From contig JAPTYO010000010.1 in NCBI GenBank assembly GCA_036873135.1, positions 21,073,772 through 21,137,771 on the forward strand: a stretch of 64,000 bases of DNA. The letters are read 5' to 3'. The notes beneath the pieces are model-generated. The model was not told the origin of the DNA. It did not search any database and saw nothing but the letters and a program-made list of their open reading frames with translations. Both the position numbers and the translations under genes were made by a program. The stretch comes from Clarkia xantiana subsp. parviflora (Eukaryota > Streptophyta > Magnoliopsida > Myrtales > Onagraceae). This document shows, one piece after another, positions 50,201 through 61,456 of this stretch (its first letter is position 1; every line of letters starts with the position of its first letter).

Positions 50201-53200
50201 CTCAACTTCTATATTATTATTTGTGCAGCTGCTCTCGAGAAAGGGGGTGTTGGCGCTCTAGAACTAGTTGCAATGGATATGAAAGCAAGGTACAATTGAC
50301 GAGGCTTAAGACCGTATGGTTATCGTGAAAATTGTATGATACAGACTTCAGCTAAATCTCTCTGTTGATCAGGGGCATGTATGTCTGCCGTACTCTTAGC
50401 TATAAGGGCGTAGAATTTGACATTGTTGAAGCGCCACTGGAGGACAAAATGATGGTATAGGGCAGTCTTCACTCTTTTTATACTAATTAAAAGACATTGC
50501 TTCCTGGCCTCCATTTTGGATGAATTGCTGGAAGATGAGGAATTGCTTCATTTTGGAAGTCCTAAGTGCTCTCTTTTTAAGGATGTATCATTAAAGCTTT
50601 TTTTTTGTAATCGTCAGGACATGTACAAAAGGTCGGCAGAGTTCTGGGCAGATTTAAGAGTTGAGTTACTTGCAGCAAGTGCTCTTCAGACCGAGGATAA
50701 ACCAAATACCAGTCAGCTTTGGAGAGTATACTGGGCTAGTCATCAGGTTCCTACTTGTTTAGGTTGTACAGACCATGATTCTTGATTGAGAAGTCCCTAT
50801 TGTTGTGAATTTTTCTCTTACTGCTGCAGAGGTTCTTTAGACACATGTGTATGTCAGCCAAAGTACCTGCTGCTGTCAGATTATCAAAGCAAGCATTAGA
50901 AGGAAATAAGTGTGTAGTTATTGGACTTCAGAGTACAGGGGAAGCTCGAACTGAGGAGGCTATAACTAAATATGTTAGTAGCCTTGTGTGTTTGTCATTT
51001 TAGTTTATTAGTTTAATTTTTTTTTTTTCCTATCAAAACACTATGATTTTTCAATTCACCAGGGTCTTGAACTGGATGATTTTATTTCGGGTCCACGAGA
51101 GCTGCTACTGAAGTTTGTGGAGGAAAATTATCCTCTGCCTGAAAAGCCTGAATCTCTTCCTGGTATGCGCAATCTAAAGCAATAATTGAAATTTTAAAGA
51201 TGTGATCAGTTACATAAGATGTGTTTGGTAATAGGAGATGAGAGTGTAAAGGAACTGCAAAGAAAAAGGCACTCGGCTACGCCCGACGTTTCATTTAAAG
51301 GAAGAGTCAGGAAAGTTGCTAAATGGAAACCTGCAAGTGATGATGAAAGTGAGGAAGACAATGAATGTAATTCCGAAGTTTAATCTTTGTGTATTCTTTC
51401 GTTAAACCTTCTAACTAACGAACCTTCCAAAGCATGTCCTTGAAGGTTCATTCTGAAAGAATTGTTATTCCTTTCACTTTCTTTGGTTTCCCTTTTATGG
51501 ATGTTGATTTTATTTGGACGGCACTCTCCAAGTCTTAGTCACTGGCTCTAATATCACAATTTCAGTGTTTTAGGTTCAAAATTATTTAGGTATGTAGGTG
51601 AAATGAGTTCTATCATTTTAGCTTAAATTTTTTAGACTAGGTATGACGCCGTATTATACATTATACTGGGATGAAATTTCTGGTAGGCTAATAAATCTTG
51701 CACTACAATGGACCTGGTCTTGACTTATCAGAAACCTTAACTTTGATAAGGTATATGTAAATCTACGTTGAAGTCTTTCAGTGGGGCTACGCCTTAGTCG
51801 TAAGAGTGCATGAGTCTATACCTCATGTTAAGTTTAACTTGTTTTTACTTAATAGACATTTTAGTTAAAGTTCATGTTACAAGTGCTGGTAAAATAAGTA
51901 TCTCTCATCGCTCAGGTATAAAAACCAAGTATATAGGTGGGTTAAAGCTAGTATGAGATTATGGTTTTAGATAACACAATATATATATGCGTGTCAATCT
52001 TTTGCTTTGTGCGACTCTCAAATTGCAAGGAATGAAATACATGTTACCCTTTTTTTGGTTTCCCATGTGGGTGTCTGCCAGCCCCTAGAATAATCCCCGC
52101 TCGCACCGGGAGTGCTGGCCATGAATACATGTTACTTAACATCTTACTTTTTCACTCGTTCAATGCAGCTGACTCTGGACATGATTCAACTGAATCAGAT
52201 GATGAGTTTCAAATCTGTGACCTTTGTAATATTGAAGAGGTAACCCGTCTTCTCCTTTTTGGGTTGTTGATCTGTGGAGTGTTGATATCATGCTTTTCAA
52301 TTAATACTAATGTTAGGAAAGAAAGAGGCTCCTTCGGTGTTCATGCTGTGGTAAACTGGTTCATCCTACATGTGTGGTCCCTCCGGCTGCAGATTCTGTA
52401 TCTCTGGATTGGTCATGCCCATCATGCAAGGAAAAGACTGAAGAATATCTTCAGGCTAGACAAGTTTATGTGCAAGAACTGACAAAGAGGTCTTTTATGA
52501 CGTGCTTCTCTCTAGCTATCTTAGAATTATGCTTTACAGGACTGGTTTTGCAGTTTGGTGGTTGCATTTGGTGACTATATTTCCCAATTAACTTTTTAGG
52601 TATGGAGAAGCTTTGGAGCGGAAAGCAAAAATCTTGGAGATCATCCGTTCACTCGATCTGCCTAATAATCCTTTGGATGACATAATTGATCAGGTTGTTG
52701 AGTCTCTTGAACTGCTGAGTCTGCCTCCATGTCATCTATATCAATTAACTTAAGGATGTTCATTGTGAAGAATTGCTGATTTAGACATGGTTTTCTGCTT
52801 CTGTATCTGTGGCTTTGATTTTTCTCATCATTAACTGTTTTACTGTTTGAATAGCTTGGGGGACCTGATAAAGTTGCAGAAATAACTGGTAGACGGGGAA
52901 TGCTAGTTAGGGCTTCTACTGGAAAAGGTGTTACTTATCAGGCGAGGAATACGTAGGTTTTCGTTACCAATATCTGTTCGCTAACATTAATATTAGCTGC
53001 ACCTTTTAGTTTTTATATATCTATATATATATTTTCCAGGAAGGATATCACTATGGAAATGGTCAATATGCATGAGAAGCAGCTCTTTATGGAGGGCAAG
53101 AAGTTTGTTGCCATCATCTCTGAGGCAGGGTCAGCTGGTGTTTCCTTGCAAGCAGATAGAAGAGCAATAAATCAGGTTTGTTCAGTTTTATGTTATATTG

Positions 53201-56200
53201 TAGAGTTGGTTGGCGGAGGGTTTGTTGGCTGTGCTGCTGCACCAAGATATTTCTGCTGGAGAATCCATCTTAATGGCGCTCGAGGACGCAAAACATATTA
53301 TTTTCCTGTTTGGATCTTACATTTCACAATTAAATTAAGTATTAAACTCACTTCTAACTGTTTCCCCTCTGTTAATAATAGAGAAGAAGGGTTCATTTGA
53401 CACTCGAGCTTCCTTGGAGTGCCGATCGAGCAATTCAACAGTTTGGGAGAACACATAGGTCCAACCAAGCGTCTGCACCTGAGTACAGGTGTATAAGATC
53501 TCCCTTTTTATGTATTATCTGTTGGACTTGATTCTGTTCCATTGTTGATTACGTGACGTGAGATGATGTCCATTTTCTCCTTTTTAGTTTTAGGTTTAGG
53601 ACTTGAACTTCTAAGGCATATGAATGTTTGACTTGGGCCATCTTCTTGTCTTTGCAGGCTTCTATTTACTAATCTTGGAGGTGAACGTCGGTTTGCATCT
53701 ATTGTTGCCAAGAGATTAGAATCGCTAGGAGCTTTAACCCAGGGTGATCGGAGGTTTCTAAAATCTAAACAACATTCAAAGTTTTGCTGTATGTATTGGG
53801 AAACCCAGGTGATTTTGATTGTTTTCTGATGTTATTGCTGTAATGGTTCAGGGCTGGACCATCTCTGAGTGCCTATAATTATGACAGCACATATGGAAAG
53901 AAAGCCCTGGTGATGATGTACCGAGGAATAATGGAGCAGGTAACCCCACATATATACCAGTGCTGCTTGTGATTTCGCATGGTGTATTTAGGGATGATGA
54001 TTGCTAATTCTTTTCAAGTTTCAGGATCCTCTTCCAGTTGTCCCTCCTGGATGTTCATCTGAAGAACCTGAAAAGATTCAGGATTTCATAAACAAAGCAA
54101 AAGCTGCACTGGTGTCGGTTGGAATAGTTAGGGACAGTGTCCTAGGTAATTTTGTTCGATTCTTAGTGAGTAGAGTATTTTTTGCTTGATCAATTCAAAC
54201 TTTTACAATTTCTGATTTTCTCTTTGGTTCAATATCATTCCTCTGATTTTTAAGCCTATGTTCCTTATTTAGGTAATGGGAAAGACCATACGAAGTTCTC
54301 TGGTCGTATAATTGATTCTGATATGCATGATATTGGGCGCTTCCTCAATAGGCTCTTGGGCCTGCCACCTGATATCCAGAATGGGTTGGTTATCTGAGAT
54401 GTAAAACTGATACTATTAGAATAGGGTGGATGTAATGTGATTCCAGCTAAGATGTTCTCATTCTATTATATCATGCAGGCTCTTTGAATTGTTTGTCTGC
54501 ATCTTAGAACTTGTAATTCAGAACGCACGCAAGGAGGGTCATCTAGACTCGGGGATAGTTGACATCAGAGCTAATTCTGTGGAGTTCCAGGGAGCACCAA
54601 AGGTTAGTTATCTTCTTCTTAGCCTAAGTTATCTTCTTTGATAAAACTATAGCAGGTTCCATCCTGCATTACTAACATAGATTGTTTTGTAGACCGTTCA
54701 TGTTGATCAGATGTCTGGTGCCTCAACGGTGCTATTTTCTTTTACACTTGATCGTGGAATCACATGGGAGGTAAGTTTTTATTTTTATTTTTTGCTATTC
54801 AATGTTTCTTATTTCTGAATATGATATCTATATATTTTCTCATTATTAGTCTGCAAGTTCTTTGCTTGAGGAGAGGAAAAAGGATGGTACAGGTTCTTCT
54901 GGTGATGGATTTTATGAATCTAAGAGAGAATGGTTGGGAAGACGTCACTTTGTTTTGGCATTTGAAAGGTAATTTTTTTAATTTCCCCTAGTAACTAAAA
55001 TAGGTTTATAGAGATTAAATGGAATTTCTTTGTGTATATACTCCCAACGGCAGCTGCTTATTAAGTTTCTTTAAAACATGATTATGTTTCAGTACCAGTT
55101 CAGGATTTTTTAAGATAGTCCGGCCAACTGTGGGGGAGTCAATCAGGTATGAAAAGATTAAACGATGTGTGGGTATCAATCCTCCAGTTCCTTCTGGGCG
55201 AGGATCTAGTCCATCTGTTTGTTCATCCTTAGTATCTTTCTGCAGAGAAATGCCACTTATGGAGTTGAAAAACAAGTATAGAAAAACGACATCATTGGAG
55301 AAAGCTCGAAGTGGTTGGGAAGAAGAATTTGAATTATCATCTAAACAGGTACAGACAGGTGGCATTTTGGTGAAAGTCTTTTGTTTCCGTAAATTCAGCT
55401 ATCATGCAAAATGCCCATGGGCGTTAGATGTGATGTAGAAGTTGTATCTCCAAAAGATAGAGACATTGTGAAGCAATCGGCTGACTGTCTGTCTGTCTGT
55501 CTGTCTTAATATGATAAAGCAGCTCAACAGCAACTTTTATATATTATACATACTTCCGCTTCTGTTTGCAGTGCATGCATGGCCCGAACTGCAAAGTAGG
55601 AAGCTACTGTACAGTTGGTAGGAGACTTCAGGAAGTTAATGTTCTTGGTGGCCTCATCCTTCCAGTTTGGGGCACAATTGAGAAGGCCTTGGCAAAACAG
55701 GTAAGCTTGTTATTCTAGAACTACTTCACATTGTCATATATTTAAGGGTTAAGAATCTAAAAACAGTCCAAATGTTGCTAATCTCTGTCCCAGATTTAAA
55801 ATGTTGATATTTGGTTGATATTTGTTGCTTTTCACTTATTTCGACTGATATTGGCGTGAAAATTGGTTTTTTAAGCAACAAAAACATGTTTCCACTTTTC
55901 CAAAATATCAGATTTGTTGCTCATGTTTTATGCTTATTTAATGCTTAAAATCATGTTTTTGTTTCGTCAATTTTAAGAGAGAAAAAAAATGAAAATCAAC
56001 GAATACGATAGTTGAGACACATAATATTAACATTTTAAATTTGGGACATCAATTAGCAACTGTTTTTAGGTTAAGTATAAAAGCAATGTACTACATTTGA
56101 TTTGTCATACATACCCCCGTCCGTCCTTATATATTTATATGGGATGGTTTGGTGCGGGGTTCCTACACTAACTAGTGTCAATCAATACTCATGTCTCTCT

Positions 56201-56441
56201 TTTTTAAGGCCCGGCAAAGCTATAAGCGGCTTCGTGTTGTCCGTGTAGAAACTACTTCAGACAAACAGCGCATCGTTGGGCTTTTCATCCCTAATTCAGC
56301 TGTTGAGTCAGTCTTACAAGGTGCTCTTTCTCTCTCTCTCACTCTCACTCTCGTTAATAAGCACTTTTTCTAATTATAATACTTACTTCCGAAATGGTTG
56401 CAGACTTGGCCTGGGTTCAGGATGTTGAAAGATTGGATTGA
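47256..56441 (+). CDS. FGT1: FORGETTER1 / strawberry-notch helicase-like protein
   Basis: Arabidopsis FGT1 associates with chromatin remodellers and sustains heat-stress memory. Exons: 47256-47687, 48002-48067, 48142-48315, 48398-48528, 48629-48705, 48937-49118, 49238-49315, 49674-49806, 50229-50289, 50373-50454, 50618-50746, 50830-50973, 51063-51162, 51235-51366, 52169-52239, 52317-52489, 52600-52693, 52855-52952, 53040-53175, 53382-53488, 53658-53753, 53852-53939, 54025-54145, 54273-54384, 54479-54602, 54693-54770, 54850-54968, 55093-55146, 55246-55348, 55572-55700, 56209-56320, 56404-56441 (1257 aa). Domains: two LSD1-like zinc ribbons (C23-C44, C98-C119) split by a Gln/Pro-rich linker, SNF2-type helicase core with [11 protein letters not shown] (241-251) and DECH (353-356), a PHD finger (about 657-701) and the strawberry-notch helicase C domain. 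Intron 28 is stop-free and a multiple of three. The 801-nt intron 14 carries an unidentified GC-rich repeat fragment near 52050-52125. Confidence 0.92.
55147..55245 (+). other. Stop-free 99-nt intron (exitron-like) in FGT1
   Basis: ATCAG/GTATGA and TTTCTGCAG/AGAAATG bound a 99-nt intron whose removal gives [16 protein letters not shown], as in plant relatives. The interval is a multiple of three with no stop in frame, so retention would insert 33 residues and keep the rest of the protein. Confidence 0.75.
55480..55507. repeat. (CTGT)n microsatellite in FGT1 intron 29
   Basis: About six tandem CTGT units, inside the intron between 55348 and 55572. Confidence 0.9.
55745..56078. mobile_element. 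Foldback MITE in FGT1 intron 30
   Basis: The arms GTTAAGAATCTAAAAACAGT and the complement of ACTGTTTTTAGGTTAAGTAT are inverted copies, and pairing continues through ATTTAAAATGTTGATAT against ATATTAACATTTTAAAT. The centre has a second inverted pair around AAAAACATG and CATGTTTTT. The target duplication is unclear. Confidence 0.65.
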
Positions 56442-56773
56442 AGTAGCATTGTAGCTATTGATGGTGATGGCAACAGCAGCAGCAGCAGCAGCTTTTGATT
56501 TGGATGATGATTTGAGGCACCAATGGAAAATGGTGCATCCATTATTCCGCCTATTGTTTTTTAAATTTGTATATCATGTTATTAGTACATACATACAGAC
56601 AACTATTTTGCCTTTGAATCTCAAGGATAGAGTCGCATAGGGATCTGCTCAGCTTTAATCGCTCTACTTTGTCGTGTAGTAGGTAAATGAAACTAACCCT
56701 AAACCCAAACATATAAAAAGCTGAATTGTTTTTTATTAGCAAAATACTGAAAAAACAAAATCCTATATTGGAT
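56442..56773 (+). other. 3' UTR and flank of FGT1, with (CAG)n
   Basis: This is the probable 3' UTR. It starts with an ATG-rich segment and a run of about six CAG units (56472-56491), then becomes AT-rich up to the next element. No gene is seen. Confidence 0.5.
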
Positions 56774-56782
56774 TATTTAAAA

Positions 56783-57635
56783 GGGTTTATTGAACACAAT
56801 AGGGGCCTGAATGTTTGTCCATGTTGCCGGGAGAGGTATGAATAATAAAATGATATTATTAATGACTTGCATTTTGAGTTATGTTTATATGAGAGGTTTC
56901 CGTCTATTTTTTCTGTTAAAAGTGACGGAAAGTGGTCACATGCTTGACATGTGACCGAAAATAAACTGAAAACCCGAAAATGCCCTATGCCCAAAGTGTG
57001 TCCCTCACATGCTTGACCTAAAAAGATAAAAATGCCCTTTAAGCCACCACGGCTCCGGCGACCACCACTCGGCTCCGGCGACCACCACCCCAGCTCCGGC
57101 GACCACCACCCAACTCCGGCGACCACCACCCAACTCCGGCGACCGACACCACGGCTCCGATTGGGCCCAAATCGGAGTTACCGGCTCCGAGTGGCCCGAA
57201 TCAGAGCTAATCGGAGCTTTTTTGGCTCCGATTCGGGCCAAGCGGAGCCACCTAGCTCTGATTTGGACCCAATCGGAGCCGTGGTGGTGGTCGCCGGAGC
57301 TGGGTGGTGGTCGCCAAAGTCGGGTGGCGGTTGCCGGAGTCGGGGTGGTGGTCGCCGGGTGGTGGTCGCCGGGTGGCGGTGGCCGGAGCCGTGGTGGCTT
57401 TAAGGGCATAATTAGTGTGGAGTATTTTAGACATTTCACATTTCATTAATTGAACTGATAAATTATATAATAATTGCAAAAGGGTAATAAACTCTGGGCA
57501 AAGTTTCCTCCCGTTATATGAGTTACCACTCATTCTGTCATTTCACGTGGTTCCGTTACATTTAACAGAAAATTTGGGCGAAAAACTGAAAAACAACAAA
57601 CATGATAATTCAGGCCCCTATTGTGTTCTTAACCC
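56783..57635. mobile_element. Foldback Mutator-like element, copy 4
   Basis: The left end GGGTTTATTGAACACAATAG and the right end TATTGTGTTCTTAACCC are flanked by the exact 9-mer TATTTAAAA at 56774-56782 and 57636-57644. The GC-rich core (57040-57410) has CTCCGGCGACCACC units, GGGCCCAAATCGGAG and mirrored GGTGGTGGTCGCCGG units. Open frames in the core are compositional. It belongs to the same subfamily as copies 1 and 2. Confidence 0.88.
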
Positions 57636-57644
57636 TATTTAAAA

Positions 57645-58313
57645 TGGTTAATAACCTAGGAAAAGTCTGAAATTTGACCCATGTTAACCGGAGAGGTCTG
57701 AAGTTTCAAATGTTGATTTGAGAGGTCTGATGTTTCAACTTTGTGGATATAAGAGGTCTCGGATAATTTTTTCCATTTAAATTGCCGTAAGTTGGTCACA
57801 TGAGACCGGAAATAAAATTAAATTTCAAAAACGCTCTTCTATTAAGTGTGCCCCTCACATACTTGAAGTGAAAAGACAAAAATGCCCATAAAGCCACCAC
57901 GGCTCCGGCAACCACCACCCGACGACTACCATCCCGGCGACCACCACCCAACTCCGGCGACCACCACCACGGCTCCGATTTGTGCCCAATCGGAGCCGTG
58001 GTGGCGATCGCCGGAGTTGGGTGGTGGTCGCCAGAGTCGGGGTGGTGGTGGCCAGGTGGCGGTGGACGGAGTCGGGGTGGTTTTAATTCAACTTCAGGGG
58101 TAATTTTATCATTTCAAATTTTCTCAAATAAGATATTAAACAAAACAAAATATTAAAAGATGCAAGAAAGTCATTTCACACAATTCTGTTAAATTTAACC
58201 CTAAAAGTGAACGGAATATCTTAAATCAACAAAGTTGAAACTTCAAACCTTTCAAATTAACTTTTGAAACTTCAGACATATCACAGACTTTTTTTTTTGT
58301 AGGTTAATAACCC
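57645..58313. mobile_element. Foldback Mutator-like element, copy 5 (second subfamily)
   Basis: The left end TGGTTAATAACCTAGG and the right end AGGTTAATAACCC are flanked by TATTTAAAA at 57636-57644 and 58314-58322; the left 9-mer is shared with copy 4. The inner arms match copy 3 (TCTGAAGTTTCAAATGTTGA and its inverse). A short GC-rich core spans 57895-58080. Confidence 0.85.
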
Positions 58314-58480
58314 TATTTAAAAATTGAACGAAGGACATTCTTCATTCATCACAACAAACAAATCCACATACAGTCGGAGAATAGTAAAAACAGCAATCAC
58401 TCTGGAAGAGAAACGAAAAGATAGATCTCTTGGATCTTACTTAGTAAAGGAAATGATGAGGGTCAAATAAATGATATGGA

Positions 58481-60167
58481 TCAACGAACAAATGGAGTGT
58501 GAAGGTGATGGTCGCTGCAGTAAAGGCCAGGGCGCTGGGTGAAGCCCTGTTTGTGAAGCATCTTCCTTGCGGTCTGGACAAGGTCCCTGTTGCTTACCTG
58601 TCCATCTGTGTCAGCAATTATGGTCTGGATGGCGTTGCTGAGCGCCCCATATGCTTCTGATCCAGCTGGACTTGCATCTGCTGAAGTCTGGTCTGTCTGG
58701 CATCCGCTTATCAGTATCCCTCCATCAGGAAATTCACGTTTCTTCGCTCCTGCATATGCCTCCTCCTTCCTTCCAACCTCAACCTCCATGGCCGCTGCTG
58801 CATAACTTTCATCGTTCTCTTCCAGTTTATTCTTCAGAAATTCCTGCAATTAAGATATACATTTATTTGTATCTAGTCTACACAAGAAAAATAAAAGATT
58901 ATGCATATCTGCAATAATAATTACCTGTGCCAGGCTCCCCACCATTCCTAAGAACCCCCCTCCACCACTCTCACTATGATGCTGGAGTTTGTCCAGTATC
59001 ACTTTCATAAACTTCTTCACCTTGGGGCTCGAATCCTCTCCAAACATGTCGAATAACGTCGGTCTCAGTTTCCCAACATCTATATCTTCTTTCCCTGTCT
59101 TCTGCTTCAGTATGTCTATCAGTGTAGACAGAGGAAGTGACCTATTCTTCACATTATCTTGTTCATCATCATCCTCCTCTCCTCCTTCTCCACCATTACG
59201 ATGCCTTCGCAGGGCTGAAGGCACGTGAATGCCTCTGGAATCTAAAGCATCCTCCACTTTACGATGTAAGAATTTCCTGAATCCAAACCCCCCTTTCTCC
59301 TCTTCCTCTTCCTCTTCATCATCCCCATCTTCACGCTTTGTGCTCTCACCAATCTGTTCCTTGGCCTGTTCGATAAGGCCACCACTGTGACATGAGTCTG
59401 ATACAATTGTGATTCGGCATCCCTCTGGAATCTTGTCCACAAACTCCCTGAAATCATCATCTGTTTCATCATATACACACACACCAACATCATTAGCTCA
59501 ACCATCCTTAATTTCATCCATGCTCTTTTTGCCAAATCAATGAGACAGCTATCTTTAGAAAACGACAAGACACGGAATTTGTTTAAGAGAATCAGACACC
59601 CAGGTATTATGAATGAGACAAAGAAAGAAGAGGCAACTACTTGATTATACTCTAAGCCACCGCCCATTCAATTCAGACACACGCACACTCACACAGATCG
59701 ATATCATCACAGTTTGAATATTCTACTGTGCTATCAAAATAGCTCATCCACAAGCACTACTAGTACGATTATAATAGCACAGATTTAAAAAAACGCAGAA
59801 TTATGATGCAGTGGATCTGACCGGTGATTAAATTCATGTCGCATGGGACGATGCACTCATCATAGCCAGTATCGTCCTCTTCACCGGTCTCAGCAGGAAG
59901 ACGCGTGCCGTGGCCGCTGTAGTGGACGAACAGTAGATCGCCAGGCTCAGCAGATCGGATGAGATCGGAAAGAGCACGGCGTATGTTCTTGCCAGTGGGC
60001 TGGGTGTAGGAGTTGTCAGTGTCGATCAAGACGGTGATGTCGTCCTCGGAGAAACCGTAGCGATCTATGAGGCAACGGTGCATCCTCTTGACGTCGTTAA
60101 TGCATCCTTTCAACTCGGCCTTGGTGCCAGGATAATTGCATCCAATCAGAACTGCCTTCTTCGCCAT
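58481..60167 (-). CDS. AMC4: Type II metacaspase
   Basis: This Ca2+-dependent cysteine protease cuts after Arg/Lys; in Arabidopsis MC4 processes the PROPEP1 damage signal precursor. Three exons on the minus strand: 60167-59822, 59460-58925 and 58843-58481 (414 aa, near the 418 of AtMC4). The p20-like domain has catalytic His86 in YSGHG and Cys139 in SDSCHSGG. A long acidic linker (about 152-215, DDEEEEEEE) follows, then the likely self-cleavage basic site near 217-222 (NVKNRS) and the p10-like domain ending in [11 protein letters not shown]. There is no N-terminal prodomain, as is usual for type II. It is convergent with FGT1. Only one copy lies in this window, while Arabidopsis has a tandem cluster at the matching locus. 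Confidence 0.94.
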
Positions 60168-60309
60168 AGATAGTCCTCGTCTGCCTTTCCCTGTTTCGGG
60201 CCTTCCTTCTGACTTGAATAGCAGAAATGAATATAAGAAAGAAAGATAGGTGGAGACGGAGTGGAGCCAGGTCCTGTAGACGATGATGATACAAAGATAA
60301 TATTAATAA

Positions 60310-61447
60310 GGATTTAAATCATATTGGTTACTGGCCTAAACGAATCGGTACATTCACTAAATTTTGTTGTTTTTTGGTACCCGAGTTATCCTAGGTGTTG
60401 CACCGTTAGAATTTCGGGTTAAAACTAACAGAATCCCATTTTTTGCTCAAGAAAAGACTAAAATACCATTTTTTGCATAATAGCAACTCAAAACTTTGAA
60501 ATCTAATATCTCACTCATTTCTTCATCTTTTTGGACGATTTTTTTTTAAACCGCATAACTTTTTGAGATCTATGCATACCAAATAGCCGTAAAGTGATCT
60601 GCCCAGTTTTTTTTTCCAATAAACACTGTTTTCCATGTTAATTCATTCTTTTTTGTATCAAACTCCACCGCATTCTAACATTTATCACCCTTGATCATCC
60701 ACTTTTTTTACTAATTGGATTCCAATACTACAATCAAACCGTTACTCTTGGATTCCAACACTTCTGTTTAAGAACCAAATTGATATTATAACTTTCATCC
60801 AATAGAAAAAAGAAAAAAAACGAAAGTCTGTCGAATTAATTATTATGCAATATATAACTTACTGGAATTTTTCTTAAAAAAATTCTAGTAAGTTATAGAT
60901 TGCATAACAATTAATTCGACAGACTTTCATTTTTTGTTTTCTTTTGGATGAAAGGTATAACATCAATTTGGTTCTAAATAGAAGTGTTGGAATCCAAGAG
61001 CAACAGTTTGATTATTGAAATCCAATTAGTAAAAAAAAATGGGTGATTAAGTGTTAGAATGCGGTGGAGTTTGATACAAAAAATAATGAATTAACATGGA
61101 AAACGATGCTTATTGAAAGAAAAAAATCTGGGAAAATAACTTTACGCTATTTGGGTTGCATAGATCACGAAAAGTTATGCGGTTTCAAAAAAAATTCGTC
61201 CAAAAAGATGAAGAAATGAGTGAGATATTGGGTTCCAAAGTTTTGAGTTGTTATTATGTAGCTATTATGCAAAAAAGATATTTTGGTCTTTTCATGCGCA
61301 AAAAATGAGATTCTATTAGTTTTAACCAGAAATTTTAACGGTGCAACACCCATGATAACTCGGGTACCAAAAAAAAAGCAACAAAATTTAGTGGAGGTAC
61401 CAATTCGTTTTGAGATGTTAACCAGGTACCAATTTGATTTAAATCTC
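60310..61447. mobile_element. Near-complete palindromic (foldback) element, 1.14 kb
   Basis: The left half (60310 to about 60875) is the inverted copy of the right half. Examples are GATTTAAATC ends, GGTACCCGAGTTATC against GATAACTCGGGTACC, and CTGTCGAATTAATTATTATG against its mirror beside the centre. The axis is near 60880. The flanking 9-mer TATTAATAA is exact at 60301-60309 and 61448-61456, which points to Mutator-type insertion. There is no coding capacity. It ends 143 bp upstream of the metacaspase ATG. Confidence 0.88.
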
Positions 61448-61456
61448 TATTAATAA

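Noticed and set aside
52040..52125. GC-rich SINE-like fragment in FGT1 intron 14
   Set aside because: It resembles a dispersed plant repeat (CCCCTAGAATAATCCCCGCTC), but ends, a tail and duplications could not be defined.
57005..57439. Open frames of 123-144 codons in foldback copy 4
   Set aside because: They arise from the same repetitive core, open on both strands at once.
59769..59821. Continuation of metacaspase exon 1 past 59822
   Set aside because: A GT donor at 59821 and an acceptor before 59460 restore the conserved LITDDDFRE join. The read-through residues are not conserved and soon meet a stop.
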